DNA of 64,000 nt. It comes from Macrotis lagotis. Taxonomy: Eukaryota > Chordata > Mammalia > Peramelemorphia > Peramelidae. The stretch is from the NCBI RefSeq assembly GCF_037893015.1, contig NC_133658.1, positions 139,306,108 through 139,370,107 on the forward strand. The letters run 5' to 3'. Made by a program: the position numbers and the translations under genes. Of this stretch, positions 34,617 through 46,090 are shown piece by piece. The notes under the pieces were generated by a model. It was given only the letters and a program-made list of their open reading frames with translations. It was not told the origin of the DNA and searched no databases. Positions within the stretch are counted from its first letter, which is position 1; each line of letters starts with the position of its first letter.

Positions 34617-35685
34617 GCTTTAAATGAAACAGGGAAGTTTCAAATGTTCCTGTTGAAACAACCAGAGCTGAACAGAAAGTTTGATCTTCAAAAACACAAC
34701 TCAGGTGAAGCACAGAGAAGGGTAAATTATAAGGGTCTTAATGATGATGAACTGTGTGTATTCCTGCATGAAAAGATGATACTGATAATATTCATATGAA
34801 CTTCCTCATTTAATAGGTAGAAGGAGCTTTTATAGATGAGGCACAGGAGAGAGCTGAATTTGAAGATATATTATATGGTAAAAAATCAATGAGTGAAAGG
34901 GAAATGTACTGGGGGTAAGAGAAAGAAGAGGTAGAATATCCTAAGATATTTCATATAAAAGATATTTCATGTAGCTTTTGTAATGGTATGGAAGGGGGGA
35001 AGGCAAGGGGGAATGAGGGAGCCTTCATTCTCATCAGAAATGGCTCAGAGAGGAAACAGCATACACACTCAATAGAGTATAGACATCTAGAAAAAGGAGA
35101 GAAGGGGGATGGGGGAGCAGGGGGGATGTGGGTGATAGAGGAGAGAGTAGATCATAGGAGATAGTCAGATATAACACATTTTATTTTTCACTTTTTGTAA
35201 GGTGGTAGGATTGGATGGCCTGTCCGGGACTATGGGGGCCAGATGGTTGCTGGGTCTCTGGGGTGGGATGTAAGCTTGGGGCCTCTTGGTCCCAGGGCCA
35301 GTGTTCTGTCCCCTGTGCCACTCGGCATATTTTTCAAGAGGGACAGTGTGAAAGAATAGAGAAAATATAATAGATGGTAGTGGGGAGGAATGGATGAAGG
35401 GAATTACAATCAGCAACAGCAATTGTGGGAAAATGTGGAAGTAACTTCTATGATGGACTTATGATAAAGAAAGTGATTAACCTGAGACAGAGCTGATGAT
35501 TAACCCAGAGAATACAGACTGAAACACATTTTTTTCCCTCTTCCTTTTACTTTATTTCTCATGAGGTTTTATATTTTTTTTGGGGGGGGGAGGGATTGTA
35601 TTTACTCTTAAACAAGAATATTTTAATAACATAAATAAATTAAAGAAAATTTAAAAATAAAAAAATTTTAAAAACATAATGAGGG

Positions 35686-36005
35686 AAACATGAAAAGAAC
35701 TATGAACATAAAGATATATACAGTGTAAATGGAAGGGAATCATGGAGAAAAGGGACTGATGGGAAGGGATTTTGAGGCAAAGGCAGGAGGGGACCAAGGG
35801 AGACAGAAGTCAGAAGAGAAAACATTCCAGGCATGAGGACAGCCAGTAAAAAATGCACCAAATCTGTCAAAGGAATGCTACATCTGAGGAACAGCAAATA
35901 AGCTGGTAGAACTAGACCATAGAGTTTGTGGAAGAGAGTAAACTGTAAGAAAACAGAAAATAACACTGACAAACTGAAGAGTAAGTGATAGATACCAGGA
36001 GCTTA
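35686..36005 (-). mobile_element. L2-like LINE, right part, split by HAL1
   Basis: 'atatacagtgtaaatggaag', 'aacattccaggcatgaggac' and 'ctgaggaacagcaaataagc' continue the reverse-orientation L2 copy begun at 33,045. Confidence 0.7.
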
Positions 36006-36009
36006 AGAA

Positions 36010-36450
36010 GGCTTTCCTGGTTAATTGGTCAATTGAATCTAGTGCAATTAGTCACTGAGATCTCCTGGCTAAAATATCATGCATAATACCAGGACCTTGG
36101 ACAATCCACTTTCTTTCTATTTTCTTCCCTCTTCTTTGGTAGAGCTCATTTGTCAAGATAGCTAACTAGGAAGTAATAATTTAGCAGAGCTATCCTTTGA
36201 CAGAAAGATGGTTATATTATCTCCTTTAAATCTATTTTTTTTCTTGTTTAAAGGCTGATACTTAAATTTGATTTTTTTCTTTTACCTCTTCTTTTTCTTT
36301 CTTTATAGAGTCTTAAGTGAGTGAAACTTCTTGTATGCACCCTGTCTGCTGACTGCTGTACTCTCAAGCACCAAAGTGAAAAATCACTTCCTTCTATTTC
36401 TGTCTAAAATCCAGAGTGAAAATTGAAAATTTTGAAAATTCTGGTTCTCT
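36010..36450. other. No gene recognised
   Basis: Unassigned AT-rich sequence with T-rich runs at 36,230-36,310. Confidence 0.4.
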
Positions 36451-36454
36451 GAAA

Positions 36455-37270
36455 TTACAGTGTGTTGATTGTTGATGAAGTTGTGAACTCATCCAACCAT
36501 TCTGGAGAGCAATATGGAACTATGTCCAAAGAGCAACAAAACTGATCATACCCTTTGACCCAGTAACACCAATACTAGACTGATAATCAGAAGAAATCAT
36601 AAAAAAAACATGGCAAAAGTCCCACATACTCTAACATATAGCAGCTCTTTTTGTAGTGAAAATAATTGAAATTAAAGGAATACCCATCAATTGGGGAATG
36701 GCTAAACAAGTTATGGTATATGAATATTATAGAGAATTATTTTGGCCTAAGAAACCATGAAAGACCACACTTTAGAGTATCGGGGAAAGAATTGTAGGAA
36801 CTTGTGCAAAGGGAAGGGAGCAAAACCAAAGGAACATTGTACACATTAACATTGTGAGTTGATCAATTTTGATGGATCAGTTCAAAAAGCTAGGACAGCC
36901 CTGGGAGACCTTTAATGGCCAATGTCATACACATCCAGAAGAAAGAAAAAAAGTAAAACAAAACAAAACAAAAACTACGGAATCTGAATGAATACTATGT
37001 TCAGTTTTTTTAAATTTCTCTTATGTTTTTTCTTCCTATCTCATGGTTTTCTTTCTTTTCCCTTTGTCCTAATTCCTCATGCAGAAAATAACTAATATGT
37101 AAAACTATTAAACACAAATGTAGATGTACTATGATCACTAGACTGTTGCTGAGGGGAGGAGAATGGAAGAGAGGGTGGAAAAAATTGTGTAAATTATAAA
37201 TATGCATGTAAATGAATGTTGAAAAACTTTCATAACATATGACTGAAAAAATAAAATATCAATTTTTTAA
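36455..37270 (+). mobile_element. L1 3' end (ORF2 end and 3'UTR)
   Basis: 'cccatcaattggggaatggc', 'aaacaagttatggtatatga' and 'atgaatgttgaaaaactttc', ending in 'aaaataaaatatc' and an A-rich stretch. This is the standard end of marsupial L1 in sense, with many mutations. Confidence 0.85.
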
Positions 37271-37271
37271 A

Positions 37272-37455
37272 AAGAAATTAAGTGTATTGAAAAGAGTGCT
37301 AAAGGACTTAAGTCCTGAATCTTGCTCTATGACTTACTACCCATGTGTCTTTAGGTGAGTCATTCAGGAACTCTAGCCTTAGTTTTTTCATCTGTAAAGT
37401 GGAAAGATTGAGTGAGATGATTTCATCCAAATCTATACCTAAGATCCTGAGTGAT
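37272..37455 (+). mobile_element. MIR-type CORE-SINE
   Basis: 'taggtgagtcattcaggaac' and 'agttttttcatctgtaaagt' in sense orientation. Confidence 0.65.
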
Positions 37456-37646
37456 CTCTTAAGTACTTGTTTTGTAATCCATATATATAATTAGTTTATT
37501 CTCTGAACTGAATGACTTTCCCAAAAAAATGAAGACGAATTCCCATGCTTCCATGTGTACTAATCTAAGCCAGACTCAAACTAGTCCAGTGAATAAAGAA
37601 GTCTAAAACTTGAACAAAATGAGACCCTCAAAAATCATGTCACTTT

Positions 37647-37801
37647 GTTTTTAGAATTTTTTTTATTTAAGGAGCAATGGGGTTAAGTGATTTGCCCAAG
37701 GTCACATAGCTAGGCAATTATTAAGTGTTTGAGGATGCATTTGAACTCAGGTCCTCCTCTCCAGGGCTGGTGCTCTATCCACTCCCCTGCGTAGCTGCCC
37801 C
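37647..37801 (-). mobile_element. CORE-SINE with TSD
   Basis: A reverse-orientation SINE bounded by a 14-bp duplication with one mismatch, aatca(t/g)gtcacttt, at 37,633-37,646 and 37,802-37,815. Confidence 0.9.
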
Positions 37802-37815
37802 AATCAGGTCACTTT

Positions 37816-38280
37816 TGAACAAAAGTTTACTTAACATAAAATGAAAAGAATACTCAGAAAAGATACAGCATTGATTCAGTTGGGTTCATTGTCCCTTTCC
37901 TCCATATTTACCATAGTGGTTAACTTGATTAGAAAGGCTTGTTGACCAGTGGGAGTAGAAAATCTGACAAACTTGAGGACTACTGGCCAGCTCTGCACTT
38001 GTCTTTTATACCTTAAATGTCCAGGAAGATATGTCAATAGTTCAAGCCTTAGCCCCCTGAACCAATTAAGTCTTTAGATTGCTTTTATGAAAAAAACTAA
38101 CCTATGTAGCAAAGACCTTTTGGGTATACTTCCATTGGTCCCAACCAGATTAATAGGTATTGTTCTCACCACACCTCATCACAAGTCTCTAAAGTTTAAT
38201 TTTTGAACTGACTCATCCTTGCCATATTCACATAGGAATAAAGTAAAATTTATTCCACAGTGCTAGAGAATCATCTTTTC
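37816..38280. other. No gene recognised
   Basis: Unassigned sequence without credible open frames or recognised repeats. Confidence 0.45.
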
Positions 38281-38284
38281 TTTC

Positions 38285-38460
38285 CTATATTTAGAACATT
38301 AAATATCATATAAAACACCTCTGTCATTTTACAGTTAAGGAAACTAAGGCCTAGAGAAAGAAAATTACTTAGTGGGAGTTGTACAGATAAAAGTAGCAGA
38401 GTCTGGGATTCAAACTCAAGTCCTCTGACTAGAGATTTGTCCATTATCTCTGTGTGAACC
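38285..38460 (-). mobile_element. MIR-type CORE-SINE
   Basis: 'gtcattttacagttaaggaa' and 'gggattcaaactcaagtcct' in reverse orientation. Confidence 0.7.
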
Positions 38461-38538
38461 AGAGAAGGTCCCAAACTAAGGCTAATAAAAATTTTAAAAA
38501 GTGAATTTTCTCCTCTAAGTCATGAGACAGTCATCCAC

Positions 38539-38660
38539 TTATCACACAGAAGCCTCTGATACAGGCCAAATCAGAAGGGATTTGGTATATGGCTGCTTTC
38601 TTGGGAGCCTTAGAGTTGAAACTACATCTGAGTAGCCTATATCCCACTTTCATATTTTTA
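38539..38660 (+). repeat. Inverted repeat 2, left arm (122 bp)
   Basis: This stretch recurs as its reverse complement at 40,341-40,462 with 120 of 122 bases identical and no gaps (differences are ggcc(a/g)aatc and ggt(a/g)tatgg). I do not recognise the arm as a repeat family. Confidence 0.95.
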
Positions 38661-40340
38661 GTGGGGGACTTATCTGGCCATATCACATTATTGTCTTAGA
38701 TGGACTTGTCTATTGGAACCTCCCCACACATCTTTGCCTTGCCCACCTCTTACTTATGAAATTGATTTGCTTAACCCAAATGTAAAACTACAAATTTTGC
38801 TATGTTAAATTTCATCTGATTAAATTTAGGTCTACCAATAAAGGATCTAAGGATAAAAGAAGACATGGCAACTGTTCATTCTTTCAAGCAACTAGCATTC
38901 TGCTGGAGGGCTTCATGTCATAAGATATGCATACATAATGATTTTTGCAAGCCTAGGGTTATCTCTTGACTATTTTTAGACCTACTAGACTATCCCTTAA
39001 CATCCTATAAAAGAAATAAAGAAGAGGAATTAAGTTTTGTTCTTAAATTTCAAATTTATCATTTGCTTAAGACAGTAACTACAAATGGAGACCGAAATAG
39101 GTCACTAGATATACTACTATTGTTACTATCAGGAAACAAGGGCTGCTAGTTTTGGTTTTTTGTTTTCTTAGACTCCTGTTCTCCCCATCATCCCATTGGC
39201 AGGACAGGACACATGACTGTGATGGACCAGAAAAAGGAACGTCATTTGGCACTTCCTCATCCTTTCCCCTTACTGCAGCCAAACTTCTGATGCTAATGTA
39301 ATAAGATAATAAATAAAAGATGTTTTTGTTTTAATGAGAAGCCTGTACTGCTTCCCCCAGCCTCACCCCTGGGCAGGGCCTGTCAAGAGCTTTGAAGGAG
39401 AAGAGTCCATGGAACTTATTGAATCATTAGGGTTTAGGAAATATGGTTGAGGCTGGGGTGGGATAGATGGGGTTCAGGGAGAAGGGGGGAAAGGGGGACT
39501 GAGGAATCAAACTCCTGCAAAAACAGAGATCAAAATCATAATGTAAACAAGCCAAAATCAAGAGTCAAACAAACAAGTCATTCACTGAAGAGGCTGCAGT
39601 TTAAGAAGTAGTGTTTGGAGCAGAAATGGGGGCCCAAACCAGAAACAGCAAACAAAATCTAAGAGGAAGCTTGGGAGAAGTGAGGTTCAGAGTTCAAGCT
39701 GCAAGTTCTCAGTACCTGGGAAGTAACAGGGTGTCGCATTAGTCATGGAATCATCTCAATTTGCCAGACTCAAATGGTTTGTGGGCAAAGGCATACTCAG
39801 AGTCCCTAGTCACACCCTCTAGTTTCTTCTGAGGTCCCTTCAGTTTGAGAGTTCCCACTACTGCTGCCTTATTGTTCTCTGTGAGAACTGTTAAACCCAC
39901 AAGATGTTAGACAAAGCCAACATACAGTGGTTGAATGGTTGCTTTTCAGAATATCCTTTGGTTTCTCATGGAGAGAGTGAGAGGAACTCATACACAATAG
40001 CTAGAATGAATGGTCTTTGCCCTAACCTTTCCTTCTGCTGCCTCAACACCCTACCACTACCCTCTCATAATCAGCATTATGGGGTCTATTGGTGTTGTTA
40101 CATAAAAGAGAAATCAGAGTAAGGGAGTATGTATGTGGGGCAGGGGGAGTAGGGAGGGAGAAAAGGAAAAAGAAAAAGTGAAGAGAAAAATGGAAGAGAA
40201 CTTACGGGGTAGGAAGGGAAGGGCTAGGAAATCCATACTGTCTACCTAAAAAGGAGTCACTGATCCTACTTTGAGAAATGAATGAAGTGTATGTTAGACC
40301 CAGATCCATCCAGACAAAGAGAGATATATCAGCAAAGGAG
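38661..40340. other. Spacer of inverted repeat 2; no gene recognised
   Basis: 1,680 bp of mostly unassigned sequence. A relatively GC-rich, repeat-free patch at about 39,340-39,480 (a polypurine run near 39,480-39,500) stands out. Frames of 67-72 codons are not supported as genes. Confidence 0.5.
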
Positions 40341-40462
40341 TAAAAATATGAAAGTGGGATATAGGCTACTCAGATGTAGTTTCAACTCTAAGGCTCCCAA
40401 GAAAGCAGCCATACACCAAATCCCTTCTGATTCGGCCTGTATCAGAGGCTTCTGTGTGATAA
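40341..40462 (-). repeat. Inverted repeat 2, right arm (122 bp)
   Basis: Reverse complement of 38,539-38,660 at 98.4% identity. Sequence similarity stops abruptly on both sides, with no target-site duplication and no shared tail. Confidence 0.95.
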
Positions 40463-40789
40463 TCCTCTTAATGGAATATTTAAGAAATAGGATATAAATC
40501 ACCAGTCTTTTATCTCATTATAAAATACACCATATATGTTATGTGATGTATTTTGTATACATATACACATACTCTTGCATTTGTTTTGGGGGAGGGGTTG
40601 GTAATCATGTTTTTAAGTTTGAGCTGATTCTTTTTTTGTTATCTAAATTTTTTCAAGAGATATGAATACACAGATGTAATTCTGAGTGATCCCAGAGTAC
40701 AGAAAATGGATGGTTTTTGAGGCCTTCAAAATTAAAACCCACATCTACACACACCCCTCTGAAAACCCCTTTTGTCATTTGCAACCAAT

Positions 40790-41130
40790 AAAAATGCCTA
40801 TTGTTATGAAGAGCTCATAAATAATCTGATTTTGGCATATGCTTTCATACCAAACAGAAAATGAATAAATTAAATTTGATTTACAGCCTTTTTCATTTTT
40901 ATTAGTACTGCTCTAAAGAGTTTATGTAAGGGACGTGCCAAAGCAGTTATGCCAAATGTTTTAAGGCGTTGGTATTGATATTATATAAATTAAGGTGTTT
41001 TAATTTGCATGCTTTAATTAACTAAATACTGGCAGAAAAAGAAAACACAGGCAGCCCTGACTTATTGCCTCTATTAAGCTGCTGACATCTCAGAAAAGAT
41101 GCCTTGAGTAATCATAATCAATAGGGGAAA
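40790..41130. promoter_or_regulatory. Candidate conserved noncoding element, octamer/homeodomain rich
   Basis: Repeat-free AT-rich stretch with a perfect POU octamer ATTTGCAT at 41,003-41,010 directly followed by TTAATTAA at 41,014-41,021. Nearby are 'ataaattaaatttgatt' (about 40,865) and 'gtaatcataatcaatagg' (about 41,108). This packing of POU and homeodomain cores is typical of vertebrate developmental enhancers. Function is inferred and conservation was not measured. Confidence 0.4.
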
Positions 41131-41335
41131 ACATTTATTTTCCATCATTGAGTGAAAAATGTTAGATTGTTTTTAGTTTTCCTGATGTTTATGATTTTGG
41201 TTTGGGGGTCTAGCCTGTTTTGAGAAGGTCTAGATTTATGTCCCCAAGGGAGAACTTGACCAAATAATTCAACTACTCTCCCATCCAGAAATAGGGCATA
41301 GCTGAAAGGTAATTTTGAGAATGGCACAGCCTAGT

Positions 41336-41358
41336 TCAACCCAACCCAACCCAACCCA
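41336..41358. repeat. (AACCC)n short repeat
   Basis: About four and a half AACCC units. Confidence 0.85.
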
Positions 41359-41539
41359 GGTCTGCTATAGGTATGAGTAACTCTTCAGTGCCAAACACTA
41401 AGGCAGTCTGGGCATGGCAGAGGGTGCTACAGGTGCTTTCTACCTCATAGTAGTTCCATCCTTAGCTCTCATGGGTGAACATTCTCCCTTATCTTGCTAG
41501 GAAATTGATTTCCATGACACTTCCTGAAATCTCTTGCAC

Positions 41540-41670
41540 ATGTCCCCTCCTTCTACCTATAGTTGTTTTCCCCATTAGAATATCAACTCTTTGAGGGCAG
41601 ACACTATCTGGTTTGCTTCTATTTATATTCTCAGCACTTAGCAGCAATTAATAAATGTTCTGGCTATCTC
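41540..41670 (+). mobile_element. L2-like tail fragment
   Basis: 'ttagaatatcaactctttga', 'gggcagacactatctggttt' and 'gcaattaataaatgttctgg' match an L2-like tail in sense. Confidence 0.6.
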
Positions 41671-41679
41671 TCTCTTCCT

Positions 41680-42275
41680 GTCTTACACTGCCAGTGCACA
41701 CTCAGTGTGGTTTTGTAGGAGTCTACACAAGAGTGCCTGCCACTCACATAGTCAAGAAGACCACCTTGGTCTGGAAGGAACCAGGGAGAAAATGAGCCAA
41801 AGGTCTTCAAATCAGTCTACTGCTCCTTGGAGTGCCCTGAACTCAGTCACACTGAGGTTCCCAAACCAAGAAAAAAATTTTCTGATCAAGGAATCAGGGT
41901 TCAAGTGCTACTATCAGAAAATCTGAAGCAACTCACCATTAGAGAGGGCGGACAATATTCTTTTTCTCTTTCTCTAAGTATAATTAATTCTTTTGGTTCC
42001 TTGGTCTTCTTTCCTTTTGTCTTTTATCTGCTATTTCTCCTCCTTTTTTTTCTTCTCCCTCATCAAATTAAGTAGCCTGGGGAAATTTCCTCCTCTGTCC
42101 CCCCACCCACCCATCCGTGATTTTTATAGGGTCAAGGGAGAGAGAAGAAGTAGAAAAGGTCAGATGCCATTTCAGAATAGAGGTATGGTCACATCAAAAG
42201 AAAAGGATTTTTTTAAGAGTCCATTTTAAAGGTAATTCAATGGAAAAGTTAACTTCAAGTGCTCTCCTTTTAGGT
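41680..42275. other. No gene recognised
   Basis: Overlapping frames of 73-82 codons without domain or splice support. The stretch 42,000-42,060 is T/C-rich. Confidence 0.45.
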
Positions 42276-42279
42276 TATA

Positions 42280-42570
42280 GGCTGTAGCAAAGTCCTCACC
42301 CACATTGTCCAGCAGAACTTATTTATTATTATTTATTTCCTTGGGAGAAAAAGATGAATTTCAACTTGGGGGGAGGAAGGGGGAACTGCTCTCCTTTGCC
42401 AGAACTCCACCAAAATAATAATAATTAATAATAATAATGATAATAATAATTGCACTTTCTTGTTTTTTTCCCGTCTTGTAGCTCATCAGTTGCTTTAAAA
42501 CATATCTCCTGTTATAAATCAGATCATCTTTATGCATTCATCCTGCAATGGTGAGAAAATCACCCAGGAT
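42280..42570. promoter_or_regulatory. Candidate noncoding element around an (AAT)n tract
   Basis: Repeat-poor flanks around an AAT-type microsatellite at 42,412-42,451. The right side (42,453-42,565) has an even, motif-rich texture ('gctttaaaacatatctcc', 'aaatcagatcatctttat'). Weak regulatory candidate, inferred only. Confidence 0.2.
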
Positions 42571-42574
42571 GAGG

Positions 42575-43070
42575 GAATGGAGGAACCTAGAAGATGGAAA
42601 AAGCATTCTCATGGGGGAGAGGATTGGAATTGAAGAGAGTCAAATCCAATGGGAAAAATTATATTTTAAGGAAGTCTGGGGGGAAAAGGAAGGGGAGTAG
42701 GAAGGAAGACTGATAAAAAAGCAACCTGTAAGAAAATTAGAATTCTAGAATCTCCAAACTACAAGAGGTCTCAAAAGTGAGCAGGAAGAAATCCTGAAGT
42801 GGAATTGGGGGAATGGATTCAAGTTCTACAGAAATATGAACAAGAATTCTATCTACAGTGATCTGATGATGCAGTCATTGCTAGGAGAACTCCAGTGAAA
42901 GGTAACTCACTAAATTCCCTGTTCCCAAGGTGGAATATTCCATTTCTGATCAGTTATAATTTTTAGGAAGTTTTTCCTTAAAAAGAATACAAATTGCTTC
43001 TCTAGATCTACCCTCTGGAGACCAAGAAAATCTAATGCCTTTCCACAAGATGGTCTTTTTAAAACTTTTC
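42575..43070. other. No gene recognised
   Basis: Unassigned sequence. The antisense 68-codon frame at 42,910-43,116 has no support. Confidence 0.4.
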
Positions 43071-43079
43071 CAATCTTCC

Positions 43080-43615
43080 TCTCAAGTTTTCTCCAGGTCT
43101 TGCCTCCAGTTCCCATATCATCCTGCTTACTCTACTCTTTCCCCTGGTGATTTCATCAGTTCAAATAGGTTTGATTATCATCTAGATTCAAATATGTCCC
43201 AAATATCTATCCAAGTGTTTTCCTGAATTTTGACCCCTAAATCATCTACCAACTGGTTTTTCAGCCTAAAAATCACATAAGTTCCCCAAACTCAATCTTC
43301 CACCTTCAAAACCTGTCATTTCTTCAAATGCCCCTTTTTGTCAATATATCATTATTCTTCTGGTTCTCATTACACAAGCCTTCAAAGAGCTACCAAAATA
43401 ATCTTTCTAAGGCATAGATTTTTATCATGTCACTCACTCACTCACAGATCTAATCAAAAACTTTCCATGGCTCTCTACTGCCTCTAGGATAAGATAAAAA
43501 CTTTCATTTAGAATATCCTTCTCAATGGACTTTTTCAAGTTTATTACAAAACATTCCCCCTTAGGAAAATAAGTTCCTATTAAACTGTTCCCTAAACTTA
43601 ACATATTATCTCTTA
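43080..43615 (+). mobile_element. L2-like LINE, ORF2 region
   Basis: 'ggtgatttcatcagttcaaa', 'gattatcatctagattcaaa' (RT region) and 'cttccatggctctctactgc' follow the L2-like consensus in sense, strongly decayed. Confidence 0.65.
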
Positions 43616-43630
43616 CATATATATAAATAT

Positions 43631-43668
<38 letters not shown>

Positions 43669-43677
43669 TTATAGATT

Positions 43678-43713
<36 letters not shown>
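43631..43713. repeat. (GATA)n plus (CA)n microsatellites
   Basis: About nine GATA units at 43,632-43,668 and, after a short gap, about 16 CA units at 43,680-43,713. Confidence 0.95.
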
Positions 43714-43715
<2 letters not shown>

Positions 43716-43959
43716 CAATGTCTATGTAATACCAACTCACTGGCAGACTGGATTCCCAGAACGGTGGATAGTATTATTTTCAAGGTTCTAGGAATAACTT
43801 AAGGTTGTGAGTTAGCTTATCATATGCCTTCCCTTAATAAACAAAAGACTCAGTTAATTAGCAAAGAGATAGCTTAAATGACATAGGAAGAACAGTAGTT
43901 ACAAACCATTTCTCTACAAACCAAAGACTAATTCTCCCACAGATAACTCGAGTCTATAG

Positions 43960-44320
43960 AAGGAAGAGTCAGAATTAACTTAATCAAGTCCCTTGGCTGC
44001 TGCTATAGTATTGCTACTGAAAATAATATCCACTGAATGGAGATAATGGGCTTTTCTTCTGGGCAGTGCTAAACAGATGGATTTGCTAATACCTGGCTTG
44101 ATCAGGTGGGCACTTTGCTGTTGATTCTTTCTTAGAACATATTATCTTTGATGAGGATTAATCTGCAAGACTCTTCAATGGACCAGCTGGGTGATACTGT
44201 ATTCTCTTCACCTATAATGTTATAGTTCTCTTTTTAATTGGAGTGCTACAGTGCTCTTTAAATCTGAGCAGCTAATCTTCGATTAGGATCAGCAGAAGCC
44301 TCTTCTTAACTCCTTTAAAA
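43960..44320. promoter_or_regulatory. Candidate conserved noncoding element
   Basis: Repeat-free, with several homeodomain-type cores: 'ttgctaatacc' (44,083), 'gaggattaatctgc' (44,153), 'tttttaattgga' (44,231) and 'gctaatcttcgattagga' (44,270, a near-palindromic pair). Enhancer role is inferred; conservation not measured. Confidence 0.3.
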
Positions 44321-44649
44321 TTTGAGGGGGGTTTGGTTTTGGGGTTTGTCATATTCCAAAATCTCTGTTTTGAGGTTTGCCTAGTCTCTCCAGTCCAGAG
44401 AACCCTTGTTCAAAACACCCTTCCATTAGTAAGGCAGTCTACCTTGCTTTAAGGTGATCAATCCCAATTCAGTCAATTATATTTCTATGCTCTTAGGGAT
44501 CTCACTCTGATAAAGTGGTTTGAGACAAAAGTACGAGTGTGCCCTAGAAATTAGTTCTTTTTCTCACTGGACTCTTCATATGCAATTGAGCTATTCAAGC
44601 TTCATCAGACACTTTCTAAGATGGGAAATGTCTGTTTTGCATTTGAAGA

Positions 44650-44935
44650 TTTTCCCCCTTTAGATTCCTATGTTTCTTTTAGCCCTCTTCCACACCCCTA
44701 TCTCCAACTTTTGCTGGAGACTTATGTGGCCCTCTCAGACTTAAGCTGCATTTCTTCCTCAGCCTTTTCATTCAGTTCCCTATCTTCCTTCAAGAGCCAG
44801 TCCAGGACCACCTCAATGAAACTTCCTATGATCTCTCTAGCCTCAGACATTATATCATTGTCTTTATATATTATTGTACTCTATTTTTATATTATCTAGA
44901 TTATGATATTATCTAGATATACATTGTATTCCCAC
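44650..44935 (+). mobile_element. L2-like 3' part
   Basis: 'cttcaagagccagtccagga', 'ccacctcaatgaaacttcct' resemble the L2-type ORF2 end in sense. Confidence 0.55.
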
Positions 44936-44944
44936 ACCTAAAGA

Positions 44945-45045
44945 AAAATGTGAACTTGTCCAAGTTCATACAGCTAGATAATTATTAAGTGTCTGAGGCT
45001 GGAACTCCTGACTCCAGGGCCAGTTCATATCTAGCTGCTCCAAAA
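44945..45045 (-). mobile_element. CORE-SINE fragment
   Basis: 'acagctagataattattaag', 'tgtctgaggctggaactcc' in reverse orientation, internally shortened. Confidence 0.7.
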
Positions 45046-45197
45046 TGTAAGCTGGTAAATAAAGACCAGGGTTTTGTTTTTGTAGGGGAGAAAGGGTTTT
45101 GTTTTTATATTCCTTTAGGAATATAAAGGAGTTAAATTAAATTCCTCACCATGGAATGGAAGTGATCCTGGGTTCCTGAAGTCCATTCAAGGAGAGA

Positions 45198-45455
45198 AAG
45201 ATATGTGTTCAGTTATTTTTTCAGTCATGTTCAACTCTTCATAACACCATTTGAGGATTTCTTTAAAAAGATACTTAGAGGGGTTTGCCATTTCCTTCTC
45301 CAGGTCATTTTATAGATGGAAAAAAACTGAGGCAAACAGAGTTAAGTGAGTTGTCCAAGGTCACACAACAAGTAAGTGACTGAAGTCAGATTTATACTCA
45401 TGAAGATGAGTCTTCCAGGCTCATGCTATCCACTTTAATTTCTTGCTGCCCAGAG
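45198..45455 (-). mobile_element. MAR1-like CORE-SINE, full length
   Basis: 'gtgttcagttattttttcag', 'gtttgccatttccttctcca', 'gttaagtgagttgtccaagg' and 'atttcttgctgccc' in order, reverse orientation. Confidence 0.85.
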
Positions 45456-45689
45456 GAGGGCAGGTCTTAACTGGCTCAGTGAGCCCAAAAGAGATAATAC
45501 TTCGTCCCATGAGCAGCCTAGCTAAAGGAGGACAGGTTTATCATCAAAAATGTGACCATTGATTTATTTTATCCAAAGAAATTCCCTATGACCCTTTATT
45601 AAGGATTCAGGAAAGGATTGAAGTATGATACATTTAGAGTACCCTAGAGGTCATCTAGACCAACTAACTCATATGCATTCTACAACTAC

Positions 45690-46090
45690 TATGACTAATT
45701 GTTACTACTAACATTTAAATAGCATTTTAATATTTGCAAGGTACTTTACATATAGATAATATACTATATATAAAAGGTATGATTATATAATGATTTACAA
45801 AGTATTTTATATATAAATATAGTCATCTTTTATATCTTTAAAATATTTATTTTATTTCCATGTAAAATATTCTATAAATCTTAAAGTATAGTTAAATATA
45901 TATTACCATATATAACATACATTATCTCATTTAATTCTCACTTCAGTCTTAAAAGGTAGGTACTATTATTACCTCCACTGTTACAAATAAGGAAATGAAG
46001 CAAACCCAAAGAATTTAAATGACCTGTCCAAGGTCACTCAGATAGTAAAATAAGAGTCAAGATTGAAACAATAGTTCATTGGCTCCAAAT
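45690..46090 (-). mobile_element. MIR with an AT-rich insertion
   Basis: MIR text in reverse at 45,700-45,760 and 45,905-46,085 ('attatctcatttaattctca', 'ccaaggtcactcagatagta') flanks an AT-rich stretch of about 140 bp. Confidence 0.65.

Larger units (their letters stand above)
33174..35672 (+). mobile_element. HAL1-like (half-L1) retrotransposon, full unit
   Basis: A 2.5-kb insert with L1-type ORF1 remnants, a long 3' region and an A-rich end, but no ORF2-like sequence between ORF1 and the tail, which is the HAL1 layout. It is bounded by a 13-bp target-site duplication with one mismatch (33,161-33,173 and 35,673-35,685). It splits an antisense L2 element and itself carries a younger SINE at about 33,775-33,932. 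The 3' region has G-rich runs near 35,000-35,130 and 35,580-35,595. Confidence 0.75.
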
